A stretch of 64,000 bases of DNA from Crocinitomicaceae bacterium (GTDB lineage Bacteria > Bacteroidota > Bacteroidia > Flavobacteriales_D > Crocinitomicaceae): NCBI GenBank assembly GCA_002709305.1, contig PAQM01000024.1, positions 92,856 to 156,855 of the forward strand. Direction: 5' to 3'. Position 1 is the stretch's first letter. Every line of letters begins with the position of its first letter. The position numbers were made by a program, and so were the translations under genes. The notes beneath the pieces were generated by a model that was given only the letters and a program-made list of their open reading frames with translations, ran no database searches and was not told the origin of the DNA. Below are positions 36,316-45,638 of the stretch, in pieces.

Positions 36316-37542
36316 TTAATAAGACATTTTACTGAAGATATGATTATATATTTTCAATGATGCTCCAGCATTTTGAACTATAAAGTCAAGTTCTTTTTTT
36401 TGAATAGAAAGATAATTGGTTTCAATTTTTTCAAATGTTTTTTCTAGTTCATTTTTTGATCGGATACTAAATCCAAATTTATTTTTAATGAATTTTTTTG
36501 CCTCAGGAAATCTGTGATACTTAGGACCAAAAATAACTGGAAGACCAAAAACAGCAGGCTCTAAAATGTTGTGTAATGAATTTGAAAATCCTCCTCCAAT
36601 ATAGGCGATGTCTCCATAATGATAAGCATTTGAAAGCTGACCAATTGTATCTAGTATAAGAACTCTTGATTTAATTATATTATTCTGGTCTTTAATTTCT
36701 GAATATTTGACATAATCTACAGTTAGTTTTGATGTAATATCATCTATGAAAGATTGCCCAATATTATGTGGTGCAATAATTACTTTTTTTTCTAATGTAT
36801 TAATGAAGTCTAAAAGAATGTTTTCATCCTTAGGCCAAGAGCTACCAATTATAAAAGCTTTTTCTTTACCACAGAATGTTTTTAAATTATTATCTATAAT
36901 AACATTCTCTTTGTTTTCAATCACTTTATCATATCTTGTATCTCCATATATTGATACATTATTAATTTTAATTGATTGCAATAATTTTTCAGACTCTTTA
37001 TTTTGGACGAAGAACCAATCGAATTGACGTAGACTTTTTCTGAAAAAAGAGCCATACCATTTAAAAAAACGATGATTTTTTCTGAAAACTCCACAGAGAT
37101 TATATATATGTGTGTTATTTTTTTTCGCTTCATTAATGTGATTTGACCAAAATTCATACTTTACAAAAAATGCTTGAAAAGGTTGAAAGTGTTTAATAAA
37201 TTTTACTGCATTTGATTTTGTATCTAATGCAAGATACATAACATGGTCTGCTAAATGTTTACGTTTTCTATAATGTTTCATTCCTGACGGAGAAAAAAAT
37301 GTCACTAGAATAAAAAAATGAGGATTATTAGATTTAATAATTTTCATTAACGGTAAAGCTTGGTCAAATTCACCTAATGAAGCACAGTGAAACCAAATCA
37401 CTTTACGCTGTTTTATTGATGGCATTTGATTAAACATACTTAATCTACCTTTAGTCCAATCTTTAGCTTTAGAGTTAAACAAGGATAAAATGCGCATGCT
37501 GCATCCTAATAATATGATGCTTATGTTGTATATCAAATTCAT
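36316..37542 (-). CDS. waaA: 3-deoxy-D-manno-octulosonic acid (Kdo) transferase
   Basis: A 408-residue GT30 enzyme that adds Kdo to lipid A precursor at the inner membrane. An N-terminal hydrophobic anchor is followed by WFHCASLGEFDQALPL (GEFD with the catalytic Glu), the FFWVQ-like FFVQNKESEKLL, GSSWPKDE (the sugar-nucleotide site) and YIGGGFSNSLHNILEPAVFGLPVIFGPKYHRFPEA, the family signature. With hldD it indicates an LPS inner core. The gene's first base overlaps the stop codon of the upstream outer-membrane protein gene. Confidence 0.94.
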   Translation of the reverse strand: MNLIYNISIILLGCSMRILSLFNSKAKDWTKGRLSMFNQMPSIKQRKVIWFHCASLGEFDQALPLMKIIKSNNPHFFILVTFFSPSGMKHYRKRKHLADHVMYLALDTKSNAVKFIKHFQPFQAFFVKYEFWSNHINEAKKNNTHIYNLCGVFRKNHRFFKWYGSFFRKSLRQFDWFFVQNKESEKLLQSIKINNVSIYGDTRYDKVIENKENVIIDNNLKTFCGKEKAFIIGSSWPKDENILLDFINTLEKKVIIAPHNIGQSFIDDITSKLTVDYVKYSEIKDQNNIIKSRVLILDTIGQLSNAYHYGDIAYIGGGFSNSLHNILEPAVFGLPVIFGPKYHRFPEAKKFIKNKFGFSIRSKNELEKTFEKIETNYLSIQKKELDFIVQNAGASLKIYNHIFSKMSY

Positions 37543-38324
37543 TAGTTAAAGTAATATTCTTTTGGTAGTCTTTTATAGATTGGAATCACCCATCCGACTT
37601 TAATGCCATATTGTAAATCAAACATTATGTCTTTTGACACTTCAGTATTTGGTTGATCGAAAAAAATTTCTCTTTGATTATACGTATATCCTTGTTGAGA
37701 ATATAATCCAGCATAAAAATTTAAGGCCCTTTGATTTGCCATAAAAGAGTACCCTATAAATTGATGTGTGTTTAAACCAGTTGTTAATCGGTCATATCCT
37801 TTTCTATAATCTAACTCTAGTGAAGGAACAACTTGATCTTGAGTTTCTACACGAATTTTGTGTGCTAGAAATCCTATTCCCGTAGTAATATAGATACCCG
37901 AATTTTTATTTGAATTAAATATTGGGAATATTTTTCCTGCTAAAATATTTACATGAAGACCTCTAGATAAAACACGAACTTTTGCTATATCACCATTTAT
38001 ATCAGTTATATTACCTTTAGAATCTAATAAATGATCAAATAAATTGTTTACACGTACATCGTTACCAAATATAAAATTACCTTCTAATCCAAAAGTCCAA
38101 TTCTTATTTGTTTTATAGCCAATGAATAAACCAAGATGATTTAGTAGTCCATGTCTTGTTGCTAGGTCTCCAGCTGTCCAATTTAAACCATATTGAATAC
38201 TAACTAATGGTGTACTTATAATAGAATCTCTAACATTACGCTGAGCATTTGAATTCAATGATAATAAGTTAATAAAGGTTAAAAAAAGTATTATCGATTT
38301 AATAATATGTTTGTTTGATATCAA
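37542..38324 (-). CDS. Outer-membrane beta-barrel-like protein of unknown function
   Basis: A 260-residue exported protein with signal peptide MISNKHIIKSIILFLTFINLLSLNSNAQ. The mature part has the glycine- and aromatic-rich alternating pattern of a barrel (PLVSIQYGLNWTAGDLATRHG, GLFIGYKTNKNWTFGLEGNF, IMFDLQYGIKVGWVIP). Its one-base overlap with waaA suggests coupling to lipid A core assembly, but the role is only inferred. No family is recognised. Likely the first gene of the waaA transcript. Confidence 0.78.
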   Translation of the reverse strand: MISNKHIIKSIILFLTFINLLSLNSNAQRNVRDSIISTPLVSIQYGLNWTAGDLATRHGLLNHLGLFIGYKTNKNWTFGLEGNFIFGNDVRVNNLFDHLLDSKGNITDINGDIAKVRVLSRGLHVNILAGKIFPIFNSNKNSGIYITTGIGFLAHKIRVETQDQVVPSLELDYRKGYDRLTTGLNTHQFIGYSFMANQRALNFYAGLYSQQGYTYNQREIFFDQPNTEVSKDIMFDLQYGIKVGWVIPIYKRLPKEYYFN

Positions 38325-38369
38325 TATTTAAAATATTATGAATTTTCTAAATCACTAAATTACATTTTT

Positions 38370-38377
38370 TATCTTTG
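38370..38377 (+). promoter_or_regulatory. Candidate -7 element for the nucleotide-sugar operon
   Basis: TATCTTTG matches TAnnTTTG exactly, 34 bases before the aminotransferase ATG. No convincing TTTG -33 box at 17-23 bases upstream. Confidence 0.45.
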
Positions 38378-38411
38378 TACACTTGTAAAATATTGAATAT
38401 AAAACCTTTCG

Positions 38412-39563
38412 ATGAAAAAAATACAAATGGTTGATTTAATCTCTCAGTATAAGGCGATTAAACCTAGTGTTGATAAATCAATTTTAAATATTTTAGAGAC
38501 AGCTCAATTTATCAATGGTCCTGTTGTTAAAGAATTTCAGGAAGCATTAAAGTCTTATTTAGGCGTTAGTTATGTTATACCATGTGCCAATGGAACAGAT
38601 GCACTTCAAATTGCTTTAATGTCTCTAGATTTAGAACCAGGAGATGAAGTCATAACACCTTCATTTACATATATCGCTACAACAGAGGTTATTGCTTTGT
38701 TAGGATTAAAACCTGTATTTGTTGATGTTAATGAAGAAACTTTTTGCATTGATCCATCCAAAATAGAAGCAGTTATTACATCAAAAACAAAGGCAATTGT
38801 TCCCGTTCATTTGTATGGTCAAGCTTCGAATATGGAAGAGATTATGAGAATCTCAAATAAGCATGGAATTTATGTTATAGAAGATAATGCACAAGCAATA
38901 GGAAGCGATTATCATATGCCATCTGGAGATGTTAAGACGGGATCACTTGGAAATATAGGTTGTACATCTTTTTTTCCTTCCAAGAATTTGGGTTGTTACG
39001 GTGATGGAGGAGCTATTTTTACAAATGATGAGATGTTAGCGAACAAAATGGGGATGATTGCAAATCATGGACAAAGTAAACGTTATTATCATGATGTAGT
39101 TGGATGTAATTCAAGGTTAGATAGTATTCAAGCAGCAGTCTTAAAAATTAAATTAGCCAAATTAGATGAGTATATTAATGCTCGAAGAAAAGTTGCATCT
39201 TACTATGATGATTTTTTAGCACAGTTTGATGAAATGAAAGATGATAAAAGAATAATTACTCCAGTTAGAAGTAATAAGTCAAGACATGTGTTTCATCAAT
39301 ATACAATTAGGTTAATAGGCATTGATAGAGATGCTTTACATAAGTATCTAGCAGATAAGGGTATTCCATCAATGATTTATTATCCAGTGCCAGCTCATAG
39401 ACAAAAAATGTTTTCAAAATTTGGCAGTGAACATACAGATTTACCTGTTACAGATATGTTGACTAATCAGGTTTTATCACTACCTATTCATACTGAAATG
39501 GAGCAAGAACAATTAGATTATATTAGTTCTAATATCGCCGATTTCATTAAAAATAATTATTGA
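38412..39563 (+). CDS. DegT/DnrJ/EryC1/StrS sugar aminotransferase (WbpE-like)
   Basis: A 383-residue PLP enzyme. The lysine carrying PLP is Lys191 in SFFPSKNLG; CANGTDALQIALM (58-70) and EDNAQAIGS (157-165) are conserved. Members transaminate keto sugars on a nucleotide. Genes for WbpB-, WbpD- and WbpA-like enzymes follow, so the likely substrate is UDP-2-acetamido-3-keto-glucuronate, making a 3-amino sugar as WbpE does. It opens the cassette and ends three bases before ugd. Other sugar aminotransferases share these motifs, so the substrate is inferred from neighbours. Confidence 0.88.
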   Translation: MKKIQMVDLISQYKAIKPSVDKSILNILETAQFINGPVVKEFQEALKSYLGVSYVIPCANGTDALQIALMSLDLEPGDEVITPSFTYIATTEVIALLGLKPVFVDVNEETFCIDPSKIEAVITSKTKAIVPVHLYGQASNMEEIMRISNKHGIYVIEDNAQAIGSDYHMPSGDVKTGSLGNIGCTSFFPSKNLGCYGDGGAIFTNDEMLANKMGMIANHGQSKRYYHDVVGCNSRLDSIQAAVLKIKLAKLDEYINARRKVASYYDDFLAQFDEMKDDKRIITPVRSNKSRHVFHQYTIRLIGIDRDALHKYLADKGIPSMIYYPVPAHRQKMFSKFGSEHTDLPVTDMLTNQVLSLPIHTEMEQEQLDYISSNIADFIKNNY

Positions 39564-39565
39564 TT

Positions 39566-40882
39566 ATGAAGAAAGTTGCTGTAATAGGGACCGGTTACGT
39601 TGGTTTAGTTACTGGTGCATGTTTTGCTGAAAATGGGAACCAAGTGTTTTGCGTAGATATAGATGAAAATAAGGTTCAAAAGCTGAAGCTTGCAGAGGTT
39701 CCAATTTATGAGCCTGGCTTGGAGCCTATTGTTAAAAGGAATATTACTCAAAAAAGACTTCACTTTACTTCACAACTAAAAGAAGCTATCGATTTTGCAG
39801 ATATTGTTTTTTTAGCATTACCGACACCTTTAGGAGATGATGGCGCTGCTGATTTGACTTATATCTTGAGCACTGCGAATGAAATAGGGAAAATAATTTT
39901 AGAAAAAAAAATCATCGTAGATAAATCTACTGTTCCTGTTGGAACATCAGAGAAAGTTAGAACTGAAATTGAAAAAAATTCAAAAGTTGATTTTTCAGTT
40001 GTTTCTAATCCTGAATTTTTACGTGAAGGTTTTGCGATTAAAGATTTTTTGAACCCCGAGAGAATTGTTTTAGGGTTATCAGATGATTATGCATTAAAAA
40101 TTATGACAGAACTCTATGAACCTTTTATTAGAAGTAAAGATCAGTTAATAATTATGGATGAAACATCAGCAGAATTAACTAAGTATGCAGCGAATTCATT
40201 TCTAGCAACAAAGATTACATTTATGAATGAAATAGCAAATTTTTGTGAGTGTGTTGGTGCAGATGTTGATATGGTTAGAGAGGGTATTGGTTCGGATTCT
40301 AGAATTGGTTCAAAATTTCTTTATCCCGGCATTGGATTTGGAGGGAGTTGTTTTCCAAAAGATATAAAAGCTATAGTTAAGTCTGGATTAGATCATGATT
40401 ATAATTTTCAAATTATACAAAGTGTTATAGATGTTAACAAAAAACAAAAATTGTTATTGTTTGATAAGGTTAAAAATTATTTTGGCAATATAGAAGGAAT
40501 GCAATTTGCACTTTGGGGTTTGTCTTTTAAACCAGATACAGATGATATTCGTGAAGCATCATCTTTATCCCTTATTTCATCATTAATTAACGCTGGAGCA
40601 AGAGTAATATGTTATGATCCTCAAGCTATGTTAAGCGTTAAATCAGTCTTTGGAGATAGAATAAATTATGTAGAAGATAAGTATGATGCTTTAAAAGAGA
40701 GTGATGCTTTGTTAATAGCTACAGAATGGTCAATGTTTCTTAATCCTGATTTTGACAGAATGCAAAATTTATTGAATAAACCTGTAATTTTTGATGGCAG
40801 AAATATCTATGATTTAGAAGCTATGAGTAAACAAGGCTTTTACTATAATTCAATAGGAAGAAAAACAATATTCCCGAGTTAA
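39566..40882 (+). CDS. ugd: UDP-glucose 6-dehydrogenase
   Basis: A 438-residue NAD-dependent enzyme that oxidises UDP-glucose to UDP-glucuronate. Rossmann motif [10 protein letters not shown] (8-17), [22 protein letters not shown] and nucleophile Cys262 in [10 protein letters not shown] are present. The ATG at 39566, two bases after the preceding stop, is preferred to the overlapping TTG at 39560. UDP-glucuronate feeds the UXS enzyme encoded next. A second dehydrogenase gene of a different subgroup lies in the same cassette. Confidence 0.94.
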   Translation: MKKVAVIGTGYVGLVTGACFAENGNQVFCVDIDENKVQKLKLAEVPIYEPGLEPIVKRNITQKRLHFTSQLKEAIDFADIVFLALPTPLGDDGAADLTYILSTANEIGKIILEKKIIVDKSTVPVGTSEKVRTEIEKNSKVDFSVVSNPEFLREGFAIKDFLNPERIVLGLSDDYALKIMTELYEPFIRSKDQLIIMDETSAELTKYAANSFLATKITFMNEIANFCECVGADVDMVREGIGSDSRIGSKFLYPGIGFGGSCFPKDIKAIVKSGLDHDYNFQIIQSVIDVNKKQKLLLFDKVKNYFGNIEGMQFALWGLSFKPDTDDIREASSLSLISSLINAGARVICYDPQAMLSVKSVFGDRINYVEDKYDALKESDALLIATEWSMFLNPDFDRMQNLLNKPVIFDGRNIYDLEAMSKQGFYYNSIGRKTIFPS

Positions 40883-40902
40883 TTGAGAAAAAATCTACAA
40901 TA

Positions 40903-41892
40903 ATGAGAAAAAACATATTAATTACTGGAGCGGCTGGATTTTTAGGTTCACATCTTTGTGATTTATATGTAAAAAAAGATTTTCATGTTATAGCTATGGA
41001 TAATCTTATAACAGGAGAATTAAAAAACATTAATCATCTTTTAAAGTATGATAATTTTGAGTTTATTCATCATGATGTAACAAATTATATTGATATTTCA
41101 TGTAGATTAGATTATATACTTCATTTTGCTTCACCAGCTAGTCCAATAGATTATTTGAAGATTCCAATTCAAACATTGAAAGTTGGGTCTTTGGGCACTC
41201 ATAATTGTCTTGGTTTAGCAAAATCAAAAAATGCTCGGATACTTATTGCATCTACTTCTGAAGTATATGGAGACCCTCAAATTCATCCTCAGGAAGAATC
41301 ATATTGGGGACATGTAAATCCAATAGGTCCAAGAGGGGTTTATGATGAAGCTAAACGTTTTCAAGAAGCTATAACTATGGCATATCATAAATTCCATGGT
41401 CTAGAAACTAGAATTGCTAGAATTTTTAACACATATGGTCCCCGTATGAGACTTAATGATGGACGTGTTCTGCCAGCATTTATTGGTCAAGTATTGCGAG
41501 GTGATGATTTAACAATTTTTGGAGATGGTTCTCAGACAAGATCTTTTTGTTATATTGATGACCTAATAGCAGGAATTGATCTTTTGTTAAATAGTGATTA
41601 TTCAGATCCAATTAATCTTGGTAATCCTTCTGAAATTTCAATTCGTGATTTTGCCAAAGAAATTATTAAAATGTCGGGAAGTAAACAAAAGATAATTTAT
41701 AAAGAATTACCTATGGATGATCCAAAGAAACGTCAACCAGATATAACAAAAGCAAAAGATATATTAAGTTGGGAGCCTAGGATTGATAGATCTGAAGGTT
41801 TAAAAATAACATACGATTACTTTAATAGTCTTTCCGAAGAAGAGTTGAAGAAAACAGAGCACAATGATTTTAACAAATATATTATTCGATAA
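40903..41892 (+). CDS. uxs: UDP-glucuronate decarboxylase (UDP-xylose synthase)
   Basis: A 329-residue SDR enzyme. Rossmann motif [10 protein letters not shown] (9-18); catalytic Tyr147 and Lys151 in [12 protein letters not shown]; the STSEVYGDP (117-125) and [15 protein letters not shown] segments are those of UDP-xylose synthases. It converts UDP-glucuronate from Ugd into UDP-xylose. The stop overlaps the next start by one base. UDP-4-keto-pentose formation or a different 4-epimerase role is less likely given the sequence. Confidence 0.92.
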   Translation: MRKNILITGAAGFLGSHLCDLYVKKDFHVIAMDNLITGELKNINHLLKYDNFEFIHHDVTNYIDISCRLDYILHFASPASPIDYLKIPIQTLKVGSLGTHNCLGLAKSKNARILIASTSEVYGDPQIHPQEESYWGHVNPIGPRGVYDEAKRFQEAITMAYHKFHGLETRIARIFNTYGPRMRLNDGRVLPAFIGQVLRGDDLTIFGDGSQTRSFCYIDDLIAGIDLLLNSDYSDPINLGNPSEISIRDFAKEIIKMSGSKQKIIYKELPMDDPKKRQPDITKAKDILSWEPRIDRSEGLKITYDYFNSLSEEELKKTEHNDFNKYIIR

Positions 41893-42467
41893 TGGGATTT
41901 TTTGCACATGAAACTGCTGTGGTTGATAAAGATTGTCAAATTGGTGAAGGAACAAAAATTTGGCATTTTTCTCATATTATGTCTAATTGTATAATTGGTG
42001 AACGATGTAATATTGGTCAAAATGTTGTTGTGTCTCCAAAAGTAAAACTTGGTGTTAATGTTAAGATTCAGAATAATGTTTCTTTATACACTGGAGTGGA
42101 GTGCGAGGATGATGTTTTTTTAGGCCCTTCTATGGTTTTTACTAATGTAATTAATCCTAGAAGTGCTGTAAATCGAAGGGATGCATATATAAAAACCATT
42201 GTTAGAAAGGGTGCAAGTATTGGAGCAAATGCTACCATAGTATGTGGAAATGAAATTGGTAAATATGCTTTTATTGGTGCAGGAGCGGTAGTTACTAAAA
42301 CAATAAGAGACTATGCTCTAGTTATTGGAAATCCAGCACGTCAAGTCGGTTGGGTTAGTGAGATTGGTGAAAAATTGCATTTTGATTCAAAGGGTATTGC
42401 AATATGTAAGGAAAGTGGTTCAAAATATAAGTTATTGAATGAAAAAGTAGTAAAAATAGAGGATTAG
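41892..42467 (+). CDS. Left-handed beta-helix N-acetyltransferase (WbpD-like)
   Basis: A 191-residue hexapeptide-repeat acyltransferase. Repeated I/V-G-x4 units (IGEGTKIW, IGERCNIGQNV, LGVNVKIQNNV, IGANATIV, IGAGAVV) form the beta-helix and the C-terminus has a substrate-binding helix. In the WbpD route it acetylates the 3-amino group of UDP-2-acetamido-3-amino-glucuronate using acetyl-CoA. The flanking WbpE- and WbpB-like genes support that assignment. It overlaps uxs by one base. Confidence 0.86.
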   Translation: MGFFAHETAVVDKDCQIGEGTKIWHFSHIMSNCIIGERCNIGQNVVVSPKVKLGVNVKIQNNVSLYTGVECEDDVFLGPSMVFTNVINPRSAVNRRDAYIKTIVRKGASIGANATIVCGNEIGKYAFIGAGAVVTKTIRDYALVIGNPARQVGWVSEIGEKLHFDSKGIAICKESGSKYKLLNEKVVKIED

Positions 42468-42477
42468 TATATAGGAA

Positions 42478-43506
42478 ATGAAAAAGGTTAAATTTGTTGT
42501 TATTGGAGCGGGTCATATTGGAAAAAGACATGCAGAAATGATATCTAGAGAGGATGAAGCTGATTTAGTAGCGATGGTTGATATTCGTTCAGAAAAAGAG
42601 TGTGAAATAGATAAATTTAAAGTTCCATTTTTTAATTCTATTGAAAATTTACTAGAATCAGGAATTGAATTTGATGTTGGTAATATTTGTACCCCGAATG
42701 GTTTTCATGCTTCTCAGAGTTTACTTTTACTAGCTAATAAAAAGCATGTTGTTTGTGAAAAGCCTATGGGTTTATTGAAGGAAGATTGTGAAAAAGTAAT
42801 TTCTAAATCATTAAAAATGTCTCGAGATGTTTTTTGTGTAATGCAGAATAGATATTCTCCACCTTCTAAATGGGTTAAATCAATCATAGAGGATAAAAAA
42901 CTTGGAAACATATTTATGGTTCAATTAAATTGTTACTGGAATAGGGATGAAAGATACTATAAAAAAAATGGTTGGAAAGGGACATCTAATTTAGATGGAG
43001 GAACACTTTTTACACAATTTTCTCATTTTATTGATATTATGTATTGGTTATTTGGAGAAATTGATAATATTCAAGGCAGGTTTGATGATTTTACTCATCA
43101 AAATGTAACTGATTTTGAAGATTCAGGTTTTGTAAGTTTTGATTTTAAAAATGGTGGAATGGGAACATTGAATTATTCTACAGCTGTTTTTAATCAAAAT
43201 CTTGAAAGTTCTATTACTATAATTGGTAGTAAAGGATCGATTAAGATAGGTGGTCAATATATGAATAAAGTTGAAGTCTGTAATATTGATAATTATGAAA
43301 TGCCAGAATTACCAGAATCAAATCCAGCTAATGATTATGGACCCTATAAAGGTTCAGCTGCAAATCATAATTATGTTATTAAAAATGTAATAGATACTTT
43401 AAAAGGTCGAACAACTGCAACGACTAATGCTTTTGAAGGTCTTAAGGTTGTTGAAATAATAGAAGAAATATATAAAGTTAGAAATGAACAGTTCAATTTA
43501 CGATAA
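42478..43506 (+). CDS. Gfo/Idh/MocA family oxidoreductase (WbpB-like)
   Basis: A 342-residue NAD-dependent sugar dehydrogenase. The N-terminal motif is VVIGAGHIGKRHAEMI, CEKPMGLLKEDCEK holds the conserved EKP, and HFIDIMYWLFGE is typical of the C-terminal domain. The WbpB homologue oxidises UDP-2-acetamido-glucuronate at C3, giving the keto sugar that the aminotransferase uses. Residues KKNGWKGTSNLDGG(TL)FTQFSHFIDI carry the family histidine. Its last 23 bases overlap the start of the following dehydrogenase gene. Confidence 0.87.
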   Translation: MKKVKFVVIGAGHIGKRHAEMISREDEADLVAMVDIRSEKECEIDKFKVPFFNSIENLLESGIEFDVGNICTPNGFHASQSLLLLANKKHVVCEKPMGLLKEDCEKVISKSLKMSRDVFCVMQNRYSPPSKWVKSIIEDKKLGNIFMVQLNCYWNRDERYYKKNGWKGTSNLDGGTLFTQFSHFIDIMYWLFGEIDNIQGRFDDFTHQNVTDFEDSGFVSFDFKNGGMGTLNYSTAVFNQNLESSITIIGSKGSIKIGGQYMNKVEVCNIDNYEMPELPESNPANDYGPYKGSAANHNYVIKNVIDTLKGRTTATTNAFEGLKVVEIIEEIYKVRNEQFNLR

Positions 43507-44788
43507 ATTAATAAATAAAGAAGCTAAACTTGGTGTTATAGGATTAGGTTATGTTGGTTTACCAATTGCTTTAGAATTTGCAAAGAAAATTAAGGTAGTT
43601 GGGTTTGATATTAATGAAGAGCGTGTTAATATGATGCGTAATAATATAGATCCAAGTAATGAAATAGATTCATCACAATTTAACCAATGTGATATTCATT
43701 TCACAAATAAAATTGAAGAATTATCGGATGTGAGTTTTTTTATAATTGCCGTCCCAACGCCTATTGATGGTTCAAATTTACCTAACCTTTCACCTCTATT
43801 AAATGCAACAAACACAGTTGGTAAGGTTTTAAATAAAGGTGACTATGTTGTTTTTGAGTCAACAGTTTATCCAGGATGTACAGAAGATGATTGTATCCCT
43901 GTTTTAGAAAAAGTTTCTAAATTGAATTTTAAAGAAGATTTTATGGTCGGTTATTCACCAGAAAGAATTAATCCCGGTGATACAGAACATACTTTGAAAA
44001 ATGTAATAAAGGTCGTTTCAGGTTGCTGTGAAAAGGCAGTAGATCAAATAGGTAAAATATATGAATTAGTTATAGAAGCAGGTGTGTATAAAGCATCCTC
44101 GATTAAAGTAGCTGAAGCATCTAAAATAATTGAAAACACACAACGTGATGTAAATATTGCTTTAATTAATGAATTGTCAATTATTTTCAACAAACTTCAG
44201 ATTAACACTTTTGATGTTCTAGAAGCAGCAGGAACTAAATGGAATTTTCTTAAGTTTTCACCCGGCTTAGTAGGTGGTCATTGTATAGGTGTTGACCCAT
44301 ATTATTTAACACACAAAGCAAAACAAGTAGGATATCATTCGAAGGTAATTACAAGTGGTCGTTATGTAAATGACTCTATGGGATTCTATATAGGTAAGCA
44401 AACGGTTAAGAAAATTCTTGCTACTGGAAAACACATACAAGAAGCTAAAATTTTGGTTATGGGTGCAACTTTCAAAGAAGATGTTAGCGATATTAGAAAT
44501 TCAAAAGTTATTGATATAATTAATGAGTTGAAATCTTTTCAAGTTAAAGTTGATTTAGTTGATCCAAATGCCTCTTCAGAGGAAATGGAATTAGAATATG
44601 GTGTCTCATTAATTGAGAAACCAACAAATGATTATGATGCAATTATTGTTGCTGTTAATCATAAAGAGTATAAGATTATGAATGAAAGGGATTTTAGATT
44701 AATGATGAAAGATGATTTAGGAATTGTTGTTGATGTTAAAGGCATTTTTAAAAACTCTATTAATAATCTAGAGTATTGGAGTTTGTAG
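43484..44788 (+). CDS. UDP-N-acetyl-hexosamine 6-dehydrogenase (WbpA/TviB-like)
   Basis: A 434-residue nucleotide-sugar dehydrogenase. Rossmann motif GVIGLGYVGLP (17-27), FESTVYPGCTEDD, SPERINPGDTEH, and the nucleophile Cys267 in VGGHCIGVDPYYL. The stretch AEASKIIENTQRDVNIALINEL is typical of the TviB/WbpO/WbpA group acting on N-acetyl sugars, unlike the Ugd-type earlier in the cassette. Here it likely makes UDP-N-acetylglucosaminuronate for WbpB. GlcNAc versus GalNAc preference cannot be decided from sequence. Its start overlaps the previous gene by 23 bases. Confidence 0.9.
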   Translation: MNSSIYDKLINKEAKLGVIGLGYVGLPIALEFAKKIKVVGFDINEERVNMMRNNIDPSNEIDSSQFNQCDIHFTNKIEELSDVSFFIIAVPTPIDGSNLPNLSPLLNATNTVGKVLNKGDYVVFESTVYPGCTEDDCIPVLEKVSKLNFKEDFMVGYSPERINPGDTEHTLKNVIKVVSGCCEKAVDQIGKIYELVIEAGVYKASSIKVAEASKIIENTQRDVNIALINELSIIFNKLQINTFDVLEAAGTKWNFLKFSPGLVGGHCIGVDPYYLTHKAKQVGYHSKVITSGRYVNDSMGFYIGKQTVKKILATGKHIQEAKILVMGATFKEDVSDIRNSKVIDIINELKSFQVKVDLVDPNASSEEMELEYGVSLIEKPTNDYDAIIVAVNHKEYKIMNERDFRLMMKDDLGIVVDVKGIFKNSINNLEYWSL

Positions 44789-44804
44789 ATTCAGTTTGAC
44801 TTAA

Positions 44805-44835
44805 ATACTTTTTATTTATAGATAATAAAAAGTAT
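44805..44835. repeat. Inverted repeat between wbpA-like and phosphatase genes
   Basis: ATACTTTTTAT and ATAAAAAGTAT form an 11-bp perfect stem with a 9-base loop. There is no U-tract after it, so it is not a standard terminator; it may be an operator or an attenuating hairpin, or simply a chance AT palindrome. Confidence 0.35.
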
Positions 44836-44848
44836 GAGTGTTTAATAT

Positions 44849-45601
44849 ATGGGTTTTTTTAACAATTTTTTTTCAAAAAATCGAGGTTATGTAATGCCTG
44901 TTGATTTATCAGTTTTTAAAGTTGATATGCATAGTCATTTAATTCCTAATATTGATGATGGATCTAAATCAATTGATGAAACAGTTAATATGCTTTTGAA
45001 ATTTGAAAGTATGGGATACCGTAAAGTTATAACAACGCCCCATATTATGAGTGATCATTATCCTAATACTAAAGAAGTTATTATAAAGGGATTAAAAGAT
45101 GTTAGAAGGGAGTTATCTAAATTAAATTTAGATATCATTCTTGAAGTTGCTGCTGAATATTATTTTGATTATGAATTAATGAATAATATTATAAATAAAG
45201 AAGAATTATTAGTTTTTGGAGATAATTATTTGCTTGTTGAATTTCCATTTCATTCTAAGCCAAATGAAATTGAAAAATTATTTTTTCAATTGTTACTTCA
45301 AGGATATAAACCAGTAGTAGCTCATTTTGAAAGGTATCTATACTTTAATGATATTGTATCTTTAGCTAGAGAATGGAGAGAAAAAGGAATATTTATACAA
45401 TTAAATTTTAGTTCAGTATTTAATTTTTATGGTCGTGAAGTTAGATGCAGAGCAGAGAAATTAATTGATTCTAAACAGGTTGATTTTGCAGCTACTGATT
45501 GCCATAATATTGAAAATTTAATACTTCTTGAAAGTAATAGATCAAAGGAGTATTTATATAAGCTTAGTTGTATTGATTTAAGGAATAGTGATTTAATTTA
45601 A
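44849..45601 (+). CDS. PHP-type tyrosine-protein phosphatase (CpsB/YwqE family)
   Basis: A 250-residue PHP-domain phosphatase. Metal-binding motifs are DMHSHLIPNIDDG (about 30-42), TPHIMSDHYPNT (about 70-81), HFERY and ATDCHN near the C-terminus. Relatives dephosphorylate the tyrosine kinases that control capsule and exopolysaccharide chain length. Its place after the nucleotide-sugar genes fits such a role. No BY-kinase or Wzx/Wzy gene is in the window. A 60-base gap with an 11-bp hairpin separates it from the previous gene. Confidence 0.9.
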   Translation: MGFFNNFFSKNRGYVMPVDLSVFKVDMHSHLIPNIDDGSKSIDETVNMLLKFESMGYRKVITTPHIMSDHYPNTKEVIIKGLKDVRRELSKLNLDIILEVAAEYYFDYELMNNIINKEELLVFGDNYLLVEFPFHSKPNEIEKLFFQLLLQGYKPVVAHFERYLYFNDIVSLAREWREKGIFIQLNFSSVFNFYGREVRCRAEKLIDSKQVDFAATDCHNIENLILLESNRSKEYLYKLSCIDLRNSDLI

Positions 45602-45638
45602 TTTTTAAAAGTTTTAGTGTTTGCTTAATATTAAATTT

